A DNA stretch of 64,000 nt, taken from Cryptomeria japonica (lineage: Eukaryota > Streptophyta > Pinopsida > Cupressales > Cupressaceae). Below, one piece after another: positions 51,826 through 64,000 of this stretch. The stretch lies in contig NC_081408.1 in the NCBI RefSeq assembly GCF_030272615.1, positions 308,956,450-309,020,449 of the forward strand, in the 5' to 3' direction. The notes below the pieces were generated by a model. It did no database searches. It worked only from the letters and a program-made list of their open reading frames with translations, and was not told the origin of the DNA. Numbering within the stretch: the first letter of the stretch is position 1; every line of letters begins with the position of its first letter. The position numbers were made by a program, and so were the translations under genes.

Positions 51826-52740
51826 TCATGTTAATCCTCTAGAAATTCTCTTTTGATACACTCTGAGATGATCAAACGCCACTTGCGAACGTTCATCCAG
51901 CAATTTGAGTTCTTGCAATCTAGATATCCTATAGTCTTCATCAGTAACAAGACCTTGCAAAGAAACTCTTAGAGATGGTATTTCTACTTCAAAAGGTAAT
52001 ACTGCTTCAGACCCATATACCAAAGAGAAAGGTGTAGCCCCAGTAGGTGTTCTGATACTTGTTTTGTAAGCCCATAATGCGGGATTGAGCTGCAGATGCC
52101 AATCCTACCTGGATTTGTTCAATGTTCTAAGCAAGATAGTTAGTAGGTTTTTGTTGGATGCCTCGGCTTGTCCATTACCTTGGGGGTAATATACAGATGA
52201 CCAGTGTTGTCTAATTTTGAATCTCATAGAGCTCATCTAGATCTTTATTCTTGAATTTTCCTCCATTGTCAGTCACGATGGACGAAGGTATCCCATACAT
52301 GCAAATGATATGGTTTAGGATGAATAGAGCTACTTGTTTGTTGGTTGCTTTGATGATTGGAACTGCTTCTACCCATTTAGTGAAATACAAGGTGGCAGTT
52401 ATGATAAATTTATGTCTGTTAAATGATGTAGGATATATCTAACCAATGAGATCAAAGGCCCATTGCTGAAAAGGCCAATGTGTAATGAAGGGTATGAGAT
52501 CCCTTGCTGGAGCATGTATGAGATTTCCATGTAGCTGACATTTCTCATAAGTCATAGAAAATTTAATAGAATCTTTTTCAATGTCTGGCCAGTAGTAGCC
52601 ATCCTGTAGTAGTTTCCAAGCTAAAGTAAGACCATTTGAATGAGATCCACAAATACCTTCATTGACTTCTAATAATGCACGTTTAGATTCTTTGATTTCT
52701 AGACATCTAAGCAATGTACCATCCAAACCTCGTCTAAATA
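51826..52740 (-). pseudogene. G2 integrase (broken)
   Basis: 52,726-52,439 carries the finger region (KLLQDGYYWPDIEKDS, CQLHGN) and the core start WPFQQWAFDLIG. The core continues in broken frames with a KWVEAVP box and GIPSSIVTDNGGKF (second catalytic Asp) near 52,400-52,220. The C-terminal part is 52,023-51,826 (MVYGSEAVLPFEVEIPS). It would insert the DNA copy into the genome; it is inactivated by stops and frameshifts. Confidence 0.88.
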
Positions 52741-53011
52741 GATCATTGGCAATGATAACATACTGCGAAGCATTTCGGGTTAGGTTTCTTTTCTCATTGT
52801 GGGTAAGATTTTTAGGGATAATTTGGTCTCGTAGATAAGAGTAGATGTGGCTATATCAAGATGAGTCATGTCCAATAATAGAACAAACTATTTGGGTCTC
52901 AGGGGAATCATAGGCAGGGTAATGTAACTCTTCCACCAAGAATTTTTGCAAATCAGGTATAGACACCAAGGTGGCCATAGCATCTATTGCTATGTTTCTG
53001 GATCTTGGGAT

Positions 53012-53260
53012 CTACTGGAATGATACAAAAGAAAAATATTTCTTGAGGTCATCCACTTTCCTCTTATAAGGCATTAGTTTCCCATCTCGAGTCTGATATG
53101 TATCATTGATTTGATTGATGATCAGCTGAGAATCTCCATGGATGTGTAATTTTGCAACCTTCCATTCTATAGCTAGCTTTATCCCATTTACCAAAGCTTC
53201 ATATTCTGCAATGTTGTTTGTGCAAGGGAACATAATCTTATAAGACTTTGGGATTGAATA
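53012..53260 (-). pseudogene. G2 second RNase H (archaeal type)
   Basis: TNNIAEYEALVNGIKLAIEW and LHIHGDSQLIINQI form the RVT_3-type RNase H signature, located after the ordinary RNase H. This duplicated domain marks Ogre/Tat elements. The N-terminal strand of the domain is damaged. Confidence 0.85.
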
Positions 53261-53373
53261 CTTCTGAGGAGTAATAAATAGTATTCCAGCACCGAAACCA
53301 TTTGACTAAAAGACCCATTGAAGAATATCTTCCAAGGTTGTTGAGTAAGATACATTATTGATTCATCTGGAAA

Positions 53374-54843
53374 CTATATATGCAGCGGTTGAGTATCTTC
53401 AAGCGGAGCTTCAACAAGTTGATCAGCAATTACCTGTCCTTTTATGGCCTTGCGTTCCACATACTCAATATCAAATTTTGTAAGGATCATGACCCATTTT
53501 GCCAATCTTCCTGTAAGTGTTGCTTTGTTGAGAAGATATTTGAGCAAATCAATTTTAGCCACCAGCTTGACTGAATGTGCTAACATGTAGTGTCTCAATT
53601 TTTGTGACGCAAAGACTAATGCTAGGCATACTTTTTCTATTATAGTGTAGTTCATTTCATAAGACACCAATGTTCTGCTGATGTAATATATAGCTTGTTC
53701 CTTTTTATTTTCATCATGTTGTGCCAGAAGTGCCCCCAGTGATGAATCAATTGCTAATATGTATAAGATCAATGGTTTACCCTAAATTGGTGGCATCAAT
53801 ATTGGTGGATTGGATAGGTATTATTTGATCTGCTGAAGATGTTATTCACATTCCTAATCCCAGTTGTATATTACTCCTTTCCTCAATACTTTTGTGAAAG
53901 GTTGAGCTTTGTCTGCTAGCTGAGAAATGAAGCGTCTAATTGATTGGAGATGTCCCTGTAAAATTCTCATTTGGCTGATGTTCTTCGGAGGAGGCATTTC
54001 CATTATAGCTTGGACTTTCTCAGGATCGACCTTGATTCCATTCTTTGAAATGATGTAGCCAAGTAATTTCCCAGATGTCACTCCGAATGCACACTTTTTT
54101 GGATCTAGTATAGGGCCTAGCTCTTGAATATGTGTGGATATCTTCATAGTCTTCACTAAGGTGTCATCAACATAGTCTTCAGTATTCTTATGCATCACAT
54201 CATGAAATATAGTTGTTACAACTCTTTGATAAGTTGCTCATGTGTTCTTTAGCCAAAATGGAATGACATTCCAGCAAAAAGTTCCCCATGCATAGGTGAA
54301 AGTTGTCTTTTCTTGATCTCCAAGAGCTATTTTGATTTGATTATATCTGGAGAATCTGTCCATTAGTGAGAACATATCATACCCAGCAGTAATGTCGACT
54401 ATCATATCAATGTTTGGTAATGGAAAGTCATCCTTCGGACAAGCTTTGTTGAGATCTCTGAAGTCTATGCAAACTCTGATAGATTTGTCTGCCTTTGACA
54501 CAGGTACTATGTTTGAAATCCATTCCGCATAGTCTATAGCTCTGATAAATCCAACTTTTAGCAGTTTTTCTAGTTCAGCCTTGACTAGTAGTGCCACATG
54601 CAGGTGCATCTTACAGAGTTTTTTCTTGACTAGTTTAACTCTTGGTGTAATAGAAATATGGTGCAAGATAAGATCAGGATCTAGGCTTGGCATATCAGAG
54701 TACGTCCATGCAAAATTGATTTTCTTTTCTGAAAATAGATGAGTGAAATATTTCAATTCTTCTACTGATAGTGATTGAGCTACATGAATGATGTGTGGTG
54801 TCTCTTGACTCTCAATGTTCACTAGCTGAGTTGGATCAATCAA
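53374..54843 (-). pseudogene. G2 reverse transcriptase and RNase H
   Basis: One frame with stops. RT: 54,843-54,238 has VPVSKADKSIRVCIDFRDLN and CPKDDFPLPNID; 54,198-53,854 has YVDDTLVKT (catalytic box) and LGYIISKNGIKVDPEK. RNase H: 53,772-53,374 has LAIDSSLGALLAQHDENKKE and YYISRTL, where a conserved Asp region is retained in part. Domain order RT-RNase H-aRNase H-integrase is as expected for the lineage. Confidence 0.92.
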
Positions 54844-55109
54844 TATAGAAGACCTTTCCTGAAAATGACTTGGCAGTATATCAAGTATCTCACCTTCAGG
54901 CGCCTAATAGAGGTTTTCACCCTTAGGTGTGTCCTTTATTTTCTCTTTTTTAGATTTTGACACCGCCACAATGTGGTTTTCGCCATCAGGTCTTTTATTT
55001 TTATTTTTCTTATTTTTGCGACTAAGATACTTGATATTTATTTCAGTCATGTTTTCACTCTGTTCACTAGTGGAAGAGTCCATAGGTTCAACTGCATTGA
55101 GATAATAGG

Positions 55110-56165
55110 CTAATGTATAGTCATTGGCAAAAGTAGGTATATTCTTGGGTTGGTTTGTAAAGTATAGTCAATTAGTTCTAGATGTAGTAAGGATAAATGT
55201 TGGACCAGTTCGAGGGAGTTCATGGTATTGTCATCACAACTACAGATTGAAAAATTGAGTTCCAGAAGGATACCTTGTGTAAATGTCTCGAGACTGGGAA
55301 AAGTTAGAACATGATTATTAAAGTTCATGCTAATATTTAGTTGACCTGATCCAATAGACATACTTGTAGCGTCGTTCTCTACGCTAGACTGGACTTCATA
55401 TTGTGGTTCGACAGTAATAAGATCAGTAGACATATTTTCATTATTTTCATCAGATGATTCAAAATTTGATGTTGAGTAGATATTGTCATGAATAGGACTG
55501 TTGTCAGAGTCATCAGAGTCATCGGATGAAGTTTTTGAGTCTTCTTCAAGTGATTTAGTGAGTATATGGATGGTATCAACACCAACATCTTTAATGCTAC
55601 AAGTTCCTCCAAGATTTGTCTCATTTATCATTTGTCTCTGACACACATGTTGACATGATCTTGATGTTTCTGTGATTCCCTGTCGTCTACTCCATTCAGC
55701 TTCCTTTGGACTGATGACTGGTTCTTCTTCTATTGTTTCCAATTCTTCTTGTGTAGTGTTATACCTGATTTTTTTTGTCTTGGTATAGGGGTACATAGAT
55801 GAAAAGCTTTATGGTATTCTTCCTTCCTTTAGTCCTTGTTCATAGTTTGCTTGTCTCTTTTGTCTAATTTCCTATATTTCCTTCTCTAGTTTTATGTGCA
55901 TCAGTTCTTGAGTATGATCTGTGATACTGCTAGACTCTTCTGGAGTTTCTGTATTGGATGTATCTGAGAGGTGGTCAAGACCCCATTCATACTTGTTTGA
56001 GTCAGTCTCTGAATTGTCTACTTGCTGCCTACCAGTGTATGTGACTGGAACTTTCAGTGGTGCAAACAATTCTCTGATTCTTTCTACTTCATCTCTTATA
56101 TCCTCTGGGACCTCAACTCCTTGTATTATTGTAGCTGACACCATCAGAGCTTGAGTGCTGGCCAT
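55110..56165 (-). pseudogene. G2 acidic spacer between protease and RT
   Basis: Pieces 56,165-55,872 and 55,796-55,110 are in the same frame as the protease. Highly acidic, Ser/Thr/Asn-rich (SLEEDSKTSSDDSDDSDNSP) with no recognised domain. Position and composition suggest a linker of the polyprotein. Confidence 0.6.
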
Positions 56166-56237
56166 TTCTTCTTTCTTGATTGTTGATTCCTCTTTCTCTG
56201 TTACACACTCAGCTTGAGTTTGTTGAGTGTTTGTTTC

Positions 56238-57206
56238 CTATAATGTTGAAGGCGATATCTTTTTCTGCCACTTAGACTTAGAAGCATGTTTTTGGTTTGA
56301 TGTATTTTTTGGATTGTACCCTAGTCCAACCTTATCATTTGTTGATTTTGGTTGCAGCTGAATCGGTTCAATAATACCCTCTTGATGTTTACCCAGGGGA
56401 CCAGTATCTGAATATCCCATGCATTGAATCATTTTGTAACCAGGACCATATTGGGTTGAGGAAATCTCACAATGTCGTACCTCCTCATTTTGACTATCTT
56501 CCTTGAAAAGCCATTTAAGAACTGCATCCTCTTCTATTTCATCTACCAGGGAAGTAGAAGACTGTACAAAAAGACCATCATATATGATATTCAGAGTTGA
56601 ATTATGTGTTCTCATAGCCTCTTATTGTTTGCCCACCTATTTTGTTGATGGAGGGAGAGAGACTAATGAAAGCACTAGTTCTATCTTGTAGCCATCCATG
56701 TCGATATTTGTAATCTTCAATTTCTTTTCTAATTCTTTCATCAAAGCTTCCAGATTTTCATTTGTAGAGGTTTCCCTATTATGAGGTACAAAAGTATCAA
56801 CACCTTTTGTTAATGCATTACAAGTGAGATTTGTATCAGCAGGAATACTGACTTTTGTTCCATTATAAGGAAATTTTAAGCATTGATGGTATGTTGATGT
56901 AACTGCCTTCATTTCATGAATCCACAACTTGCCCAGTAAGATATTGTAGGACAAAGGAAGATCAAGTACCTGGAAAATGACATCTCTTTCTACAGGTTCC
57001 ACTCTGATGGGTAATGATACCAAACCTTTAGAGGTCCTTTCTTCTTCATCATAGGATTTAATTGTTATTTTCTTGGCAGGATCAATGACATTTTCAGAGA
57101 ATCCTAGTTGTGTAAGCAGACTGTAAGTATAGATATTCAACCCTGCGCCTCCATCTATCAAAACATGTTTAACTCTGTATTTATGGATCATGGCTTCAAT
57201 ATGCAA
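56238..57206 (-). pseudogene. G2 protease with G-patch-like segment
   Basis: 57,206-56,637 contains VLIDGGAGLNIYTYSLLTQL, the aspartic protease site in the DGG form common in Tat-type elements, and LSYNILLGKLWIHEM. The same frame, after one stop near 56,620, continues with a G-patch-like stretch (YGPGYKMIQCMGY, GPLGKHQEGI, VGLGYNP) at about 56,450-56,300. G-patches bind nucleic acid or helicases and are known near proteases of some retroelements. The G-patch call is by motif only. Confidence 0.8.
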
Positions 57207-57705
57207 TGGCTGGTATGTGGATGATTTAGTGAGTTGTCATCTTATTCAGAGAAGGTCAGATAGTGAGGTGAAGTTAGATGACCCACCATAGATTGAAACC
57301 GATCAATATCTAAATCTTTTGGAACATTAGTGGTGAGCAATGCTTTGTCCAGGATCTCTTTGTGAGCAGAAGAGATTTTTAGCAATTCAAAGATTGAGAT
57401 TTGAGCATTTGTCCTTTTCAATTATTCAACAACGCTATATCTAGAGGATGATGTTGAAGTTAGCCTTTTAAATTTATCCAAGGTTGATTCTTTTTGTTTG
57501 TTTGATTAGGATGGTGGGTTTGATGTTGCTTGAGCCAGGTTGGAGGAACTAGCTCCTTGGAGAGTGACTTTCTTTTGAGAACGGGTTAGAGCTCTTGCAT
57601 ATCATGATTCATTTGGTTTATCTTGGACTATAATTACATTGCAATATTCAGATTGGGAAGTCTCAATCATGTTAATGAGGTTGTCATTGCTGGTACAAGT
57701 ATAAT

Positions 57706-59354
57706 TTACTTTGGCACCTCCTTTGTCTTTGAAGAATCACCTTGTTCGTAAATAGGTAAAAGGTCCTTAAATGCTTTGTGATCAGCATTGGTCGAGTGAT
57801 TCCCAACAACAATTTTACCAGCATCTATGAGATCTTGAATCTCATGTTTGAGCTTCATGCAATTGTTTGTGTTATGACCTTTATTCTGATGGAAGTCACA
57901 GTATTCATTTTCTCCCCACCATTTTGGTTTGATTTTTGGATCATATGGTCTAGAATTATCTGGTAGCATTATCAAATTGTTTTCCAATAGAGTTTTGAAA
58001 GCGGATTCATATGATTCTTCGAGAGGAGTAAAATCACACTTAGGTTTGGAAAGCCAAGGTTTCTCTTTGAACCATTCTTTTGTTTTCTTTGGAGGATTTT
58101 CTATTGTAGCTTCAGCCACTTTGAGTGCTTGTGTACCACTAGCCAAGTTGAATATCATGGGCTTTGAGTTGGTTTTAACAGTGTCTACTACTCCATCATT
58201 AACAACATTCTTGTTGTTGTCTTTGCCAAATTTCCAATACTTGTTCTTATCTTTAGAGCTAGATCCTGGTTGCGTTTCTTTCCAAGGTGAGATATCCCCC
58301 TTCTTTATGAGCACATCTTCCATCCGAATGGCATTATCTACCATTTTGTTAAATGATGGGTGTACTTGCATTTATATACTATATTTTAATTTTGGGACCA
58401 AATTGTTGATGAATATGTCCATTTTCTCAGAATCTGGGACGGGTCGTGGATACCTAGAGAACATCTTTCTCCAACATTGAAGGAAAGTAAGGAAAGGCTC
58501 CCCTATTTTCTGTTTAGTATTGCAAAGCTCGATCATAGTCATGGGATGTCGAATGTTGTATGAGTATTGTTGTAAAAATAGTTGGATTAGTTCTTCAAAC
58601 ATTTTTCTTCATTTGGGTAGACTTGAGAACCATTCCATAGCTTGTCCTCCCAAACTCCTTGGAAAAAGGTTCATGAGATACGTTTGATCATGCATGAACT
58701 CCATACAGGCAACACAAACTTTCCTCACGTGATCTTGAGGATCTAAGGTACCATTATATTTGTCAAATTTTGGGATCCCAACTCATGAAGGAAATGGAGG
58801 CATGTATAGATTCTTGTCAAATGGAAAGGGGCATATTGTCTCTAGAGAATATTGTTTTGGGGACTTATCCTTATTCTTCAGTTTTGTTATCTTAGTCTGT
58901 AAGGCTTGTAATCATCTGTGTACTATGAGTATAGGTGATTCTTCCTTTTTAGTAACGAGTGTTTGAACATCATATCCAATAGGAAGTTTGGCACCTTGTT
59001 TTGCTAGTTCTAAGAAATAGTCTTCGTTTTCTTGAGCCAGGATAGCTTTCATCATTTTTCGGAAGTCTTTATCCTTTTGATAGTCACAAATATATTTTTT
59101 TGGAGGTTTAGTGTCTTCTTCAGCTTCACTTGATGAGGAATCATTATCGGTTTCGTGAATACTAAGGTTGTCTTTGTCATTGTATTTTGTCTCATGTATA
59201 GTGGGAGATTCAGGTTCATCAAAAATTGGTACCCTGATGATGAAGGTTTATCAATGAGCGGGTCCTTCACATAGTATGGGTTATCTTAACATGTGAAGGG
59301 TTGTCCTTTGCCTTTGGCCTCTTTCTTATGAGAACTCCTGGTTTGAGTAGGCAT
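57706..59354 (-). pseudogene. G2 gag (broken)
   Basis: Probable start ATG 59,354 (MPTQTRSSHKKEAKGKGQ). A frameshift near 59,240 is followed by a capsid region (KMMKAILAQENEDYFLELAK; GQAMEWFSSLP; 58,602-58,372 FEELIQLFLQQYSYNI). 58,371-57,706 ends with the FHQ-type finger, YCDFHQNKGHNTNNCMKLKH, at about 57,910-57,850. Stops at 58,372 and about 58,613 interrupt. It would be the RNA-packaging structural protein. Confidence 0.87.
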
Positions 59355-61421
59355 TTTTATGGATTAGTGTGACCTAAAACTGTTTGTGATGCAGAGGTCA
59401 AGATCAATTTTAGAGCTAGTTGTTTGGTTAATGTATTTGTTTGAGAGAAGCAACTAAGATTTAGTCTAGTTTCAGGAAAGATCTATCCTATATAAGACAT
59501 TTATCTAAGTTGATTTGAGAGTAGTGACTAAGATCGGTCTAGTTTCAGGAACGATCTATCCTATATAAGATGTTATCTAAGTGACTTAGGTTTAATAGGT
59601 AGTTGATTGAACTAGCTGAAAGATGATCAACCAAATTGTGCAACACAAATGGCAGAGGTACACTGTCTTGATTTGTTTATGCTTAGGATGCTGATAACCA
59701 GTATTGTGTTCATTATAGACTAGTTTTAGGCAAGTTTGATTGCTCTATACTGACAAAATCAAAGATTCATATGATAGGATTTACTGAGTCGGACGATAAT
59801 TTAATAGCTTCAGGACGACAATAGTTTTGTTTCATATGAGTTTTTGCCTAGTACCATACGACATATGGGTATGTCTAGGATGACAAAAGATTCAGTGCAA
59901 TTATGTATCATACGACACGGGATTTAGCTTTAAGACGACAAACTGCTGGGTTTCATATGACAAAGGATTGAGCTCAGATGACAAATTATCAGACTCGTAT
60001 GACACAGGATATGGAGCAGAATGATAAATGATTAGATTTGTACCACTATTAACAGGACAGAGACAAAAATCATGAGTTTTTCAATAGCTGAGTATGACAA
60101 CTAAGTATGACCAATTCTGAGATGGACTGATTTTTTACCAGGATAGACTAGTGTTGGACATAATTTTGACTTAGGATGGACTAGTTCTGACATAGACATA
60201 GTTTTTGATCATTGAGTTGTTTCTTGTTTTCTCCAATTTTGGTATTCTAGTTTTAGTTTGAGGGATGAAAACACAGAAAACACGTAGTATGAATAGTAAT
60301 TCCAATCACAACATGCAAGCCCTATGAAATTTGGTGAGAGAAGAAAACATTTGCTTGTAGACTCAGGTACACACCCAATAGCTAATCAGAATACAGCCAC
60401 TGAGTCTCACGCAATGGATTCTCAACGTCATATTATTCGACTCCAAATGCTAATGGGGGCATGAAATGACAAGTATCTTGGGAGAGTTACTATCTCTCTT
60501 GCACAAAGATTATCCCCCTTTCGGAGGTGAACCGAGTAGCTTCTAATTTTAATTGGATCTAGTAAGAGGTCTGTTCAGTGCGTCAAGGTATAAACTCAAT
60601 TAAGAGGTCTCCCATCCTTGAAAACCAAGGTTTAATATACCCGAAGGTACGGAGGAGAGCTATTCCTAAGCACTGTCATTGACTTGATTTTCATCAAATC
60701 ACCTTTATTTTATAGTGGGTTGGAGTACTTAGCATTTAGTCATTCCCACTTAGGCCATTCCCCTCACACCAGCCGTAACGACTTTAAGAGTTTTTAATCT
60801 CCTCAGGAGGGTAGGCCTACTAAAGATGTACAAATCTCAAACAAAGAAAATGCCTCAAGGGTCTAGATTTCTGATTGTCTAGAAAAAGATAAGAGCATAC
60901 TCTCCTACCTCTCAGAATTTTCTAAAAACATGAAATACAGATTTGTTCTTTAACCAAATGGCAATTTAGGTGCCTAAAAATGAATTGAAAGAATACAAAA
61001 TGTTTGGTCAATTCTTCTCAGGCAACCTGCAAAGACAATGAATCAGTAGTCATATTGTCTTTGTGCGACAAGCATATTCTTCGACAAGGGTTCTGCAAAA
61101 ATTGATTAGGCTATGAAAAATTCTAAGATAGACAGATAAACAACTAGGGTCAGTTGTCAAAATAATCAATTTGAACAGAAAACCAAAATCATGAAATTTT
61201 CTTTTTTGTCTTTTTCACCAAAAAAATACAAAGTCGTAGGACAGAGTTTACCAAATCGTACGATACAAAGTTCTTGCTCGTACGACACCTGCAATTTGTC
61301 ATTTCAGCCTGGGAGAAATGTCATACGATATGACGTAGAGGTTGTACGACCAAAAATCTGAAAAGTCAAAAATCTGAAAAATAAAAAGTCAATCTTGGAG
61401 GTCAAAAAAATGTAGTCTTCT
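59355..61421 (-). other. G2 5' leader region
   Basis: About 2 kb between PBS and gag without a long frame. It contains two clusters of TCRTAYGACA-like words (59,780-60,070 and 61,230-61,360). Long leaders are usual in Ogre/Tat elements. Confidence 0.7.
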
Positions 61422-61439
61422 GCCCCACTGTGGGTGCCA
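61422..61439 (-). promoter_or_regulatory. G2 primer binding site
   Basis: Minus-strand TGGCACCCACAGTGGGGC, four bases inside the 5' LTR. It is of the TGGCRCCCAC type seen in gypsy elements; I do not assign the tRNA. Confidence 0.8.
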
Positions 61440-61443
61440 GAGA

Positions 61444-62596
61444 TGTGTGTATGAAAAGTGGAATAAGGATTTGTATCTGGAGGACACAACACTTCAATTA
61501 AGTCATTACATGTATGATTAGACAAATATAAGCATGAATAATAAAACCATAACAAATCGACCAATTACCTTCTAAAAGATGCGAGTATAAGATTGCTCTC
61601 AGATTTTTATAAGCAATAGAAGTGACTAGACTACACCAAGACGAAGGATTTAATCTATATGAGCATGATATTAAACTATATGGATGCAAGATGGATGAAT
61701 AATTCAAGCAATAACAAATTCAAGCAATAATGGATTCAAGCAATATGGATGCAAATAATCTTAAAAAAGCACAATATATTCAATGACTCCAGAGCAAAAA
61801 TCAGCATAATAATAATGTCCAAACGTGTTCTCAAAAATCTCTGGGGTAAATTGGATGAGAGTTGAAGGTTGAATTTATAGAGAATTACAAGAGAGATGAT
61901 GAAAAAGCTCAATTTAGGATTAATTGAAAATAATTGAGAAATCATGTTTAGTTAACTTTGAGATAGATTCCAATTATAGTTTAATTGAAATGCATTTAGA
62001 TAGGAAGTTCAAGTTGCATCAGAAATAAGAATTAATTAATTCCATGCACTTGTGATAAAAATAGATAATTCTTTGATTTATTCAAGAAAAAAGTCTTTTC
62101 AATGCAACTGAACTTCTTTTTATGAAAAGCTTTGAGTTTCAATTTTAGAGAATGATCAATAATTCATTTAATTGTTTTTCTGATTTCAAGTTCTAAATTT
62201 AGAAAAAGAAATAATATCTCAAGTTTGATTTCTCTCTCAATTCAATTCTTTTATTTTATTTTCAATTCAACTCTTGCTTTGTAATTAATTCCTCTTTTGT
62301 AATAAATTAATTCCTTTTTTGCATGATTAAATGGTAAATTTATTAATTAATTAAATATGCAAGGATATTTAATAAATTAAAATAGGATAATTGATCAAAA
62401 TGATTTTCTTGGAATGATTCAATTAATTAAATAAATATTTAATTAATATTGAGTAATTGATTTGCCATGTGATATTTGATGATTAAAGAATTAATAATGT
62501 GCTCAAAAATTGATTCAATTACCTTTGGTTAGGACCTTGGTGATGTTGTTGAGATTAAGGGCCCATGGTTTAGATGACCATTTTTAGGGTATTACA
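61444..62596 (-). repeat. G2 5' LTR (1,153 bp)
   Basis: tgtgtgtatgaaaagtgg to agggtattaca. Same length as the rejoined left LTR and closely similar. Confidence 0.92.
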
Positions 62597-62734
62597 ATAC
62601 CAGATTCAAAACCCATTATCTCAGTGTCGGTTATCCTCCAAACTGACTTCACCAAGATCTGAAACAAGCTTTCAGACCTCTATTGGGGGTAATGCAGAAT
62701 TTGTCATTAATTTTCCTCCCCTGAGGCTAATGCC
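62597..62734 (-). other. E0 gag-ORF2 spacer, right part
   Basis: Short E0 segment between the G2 insertion and the gag stop. It contains ATG-started broken frames (MTNSALPPIEV) but nothing identifiable. Confidence 0.5.
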
Positions 62735-63878
62735 TTAGTTATCGAATGTGTTCCCTGTCAATGCAGGAACATTCTGCTCTGTTGGTTGAGTAACCAGTAA
62801 ATTTGCCTTTGTTGATTGATCATCAGATTTCCTAACCCATTGTTTAGCATGAGCTTGTTGGATTTCATCAACCTTTTGCTTTCCCTTCTCATTGGATGTG
62901 TGATTCCCTTCTGGTGTATTCTTGCTTCTACAATACTTAGCAATGTGTCCTATTTTGTTGCATGCATAGCAAGTAACATTGTTCTTCTGAATTGCCTTGT
63001 TGAGTCCTTGACCATTCTTTGACCTACATTTATTAGCCATATGTCCAAACTTTCCACATCCATGACATCTCACATCCGTTCCACAATATTTTGTCCTATG
63101 ACCATACTTCTTACAATTTGAACACTGATCAAGAACTGCATTATGATTATGATTTTCTCTATTCCTGCATTGACTTTCTCTATGACCAAACTTATTACAA
63201 ACAAAGCATCTACCATTAAATTTATGTGCATTGGGTTGCCTTACCGGTGATTTTTGATTCTGGTTGTCTGGTAGATTCCCTTGATTTGCACTACCAGAGC
63301 TTTCTCCATGCTCAAATCCAAGACCTCTAGTGTCTCCAGTGTCTCCAGTGTCTCTTTGATCCTTCAATAACTCATCAAGCCTTGCAAAACTGAGCCTGAA
63401 CTTTTCTTTGTATTCATTTCTAGCATCTTGATCACTTCTTAAGACTGTCACTATTCTTTCCAACTCTTGCTCATTGTTCTGTGATTGCACCAATTCAGTT
63501 CTCAAGACATCATTCTCATGCACCAGCCTAATGCATTCCTCAGATCTATCTTTTAGATATATAGCAATATTTTATTCACTTCTTTCGATCTTCAATATCC
63601 TTGGACATTCTCATGGTCATGGCTTGCATTTCATTCTTCATGGCATTATTCTCCCGACTCAGCTTTTGACATAATTCCTTAAGGGAATTCTTCTCTTCAT
63701 CATTTAGACTTTGTAAAAGTTCCTTCCTTTTAGTTTGAACAGATGATAACCTCTCCTACAAGGTAAGGATGAATTCCTTTAAAGAATTCAACTCATCTTG
63801 CAACTTCAAGTTCTTCAACCTCTCAACATCATAGTCTTCAAGTGCTACTTCAAGTTCCTTCTGTAGACTCATCTCCAT
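62735..63878 (-). pseudogene. E0 gag-like protein: coiled coil and four zinc knuckles
   Basis: Probable start ATG 63,878 (MEMSLQKELEVALED), about 50 bases inside the PBS. The first part is a coiled coil (KNLKLQDELNSLKEFI) with one TAG near 63,758. A one-base shift near 63,575 leads to a second frame ending at 62,735. Four intact CCHC knuckles follow: CFVCNKFGHRESQC, CSNCKKYGHRTKYC, CHGCGKFGHMANKC and CYACNKIGHIAKYC (about 63,225-62,930). Same plan as the C1 gag. Likely binds element RNA; mobilisation enzymes are absent. Confidence 0.87.
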
Positions 63879-63928
63879 TGATTTTGGATACAAGATCTTC
63901 CTCAAGTTGTTAGACTTGTTCCAAGGCA

Positions 63929-63944
63929 CCAAGCTCTGATACCA
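63929..63944 (-). promoter_or_regulatory. E0 primer binding site (initiator tRNA-Met)
   Basis: Minus-strand TGGTATCAGAGCTTGG, two bases inside the 5' LTR start at 63,947. Confidence 0.9.
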
Positions 63945-63946
63945 AT

Positions 63947-64000
63947 TGTTGGAGTCCAAGAACACTGATAGGGGGTGAATCGGTGTTCTATCGGTTATAT
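63947..64000 (-). repeat. E0 5' LTR, start only
   Basis: tgttggagtccaagaacact matches the left LTR at 23,089. The window ends 54 bp into it. Confidence 0.88.

Overview
This is a stretch of plant nuclear DNA built almost entirely from LTR retrotransposons inserted into one another; I found no convincing host gene, tRNA gene or rRNA gene. The evidence is plant-type Ty1/copia and Ty3/gypsy elements primed by initiator-Met tRNA, an Ogre/Tat-type gypsy element, a chromodomain gypsy element, a TRIM, AT-rich composition, and many in-frame stops that look like methylated-cytosine decay (CAG/CAA/CGA to stop). A large-genome seed plant, perhaps a gymnosperm, fits, but the species cannot be fixed from sequence alone.

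Layout. 1-6,939: decayed element coding sequence, a 295-bp direct repeat (2,191-2,863 and 4,985-5,279) of which one copy holds a 373-bp TRIM, and LTR-like sequence between the copies. 6,940-13,703: a pol-less LTR element on the minus strand (LARD-like) with a gag remnant and a minisatellite. 14,729-21,763: a complete but dead Ty1/copia element on the plus strand. 23,089 to beyond 64,000: one host element (called E0, minus strand, pol-less, gag plus a second ORF), opened by three insertions.

Insertions into E0. (i) Chromovirus G1 (24,606-41,260, minus, TSD atttt) carries gag, protease, RT, RNase H, integrase and chromodomain; its own 5' LTR is split by a second pol-less element, C1 (33,057-40,974, minus, TSD aacct). 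(ii) S1, a solo LTR (41,373-42,857, TSD cttag). (iii) Ogre/Tat-like element G2 (44,056-62,596, minus), whose left LTR is split by S2 (44,145-48,702, TSD ataag), probably a 4.6-kb solo LTR. Removing G1 and S1 with one TSD copy each restores one continuous E0 reading frame, which is strong internal proof of the nesting order.

Most notable: C1 and E0 share copia-like LTR signals and a coiled-coil/zinc-knuckle gag, but carry a long unidentified second ORF instead of pol. In C1 that ORF is 1,110 codons with nine stops, each one transition from a sense codon, and no frameshift. G2 has an array of short hairpins in its 3' untranslated region whose arms vary but stay complementary, and clusters of a TCRTAYGACA-like motif in both untranslated regions. 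The autonomous partners that would mobilise the pol-less elements are not in the window.
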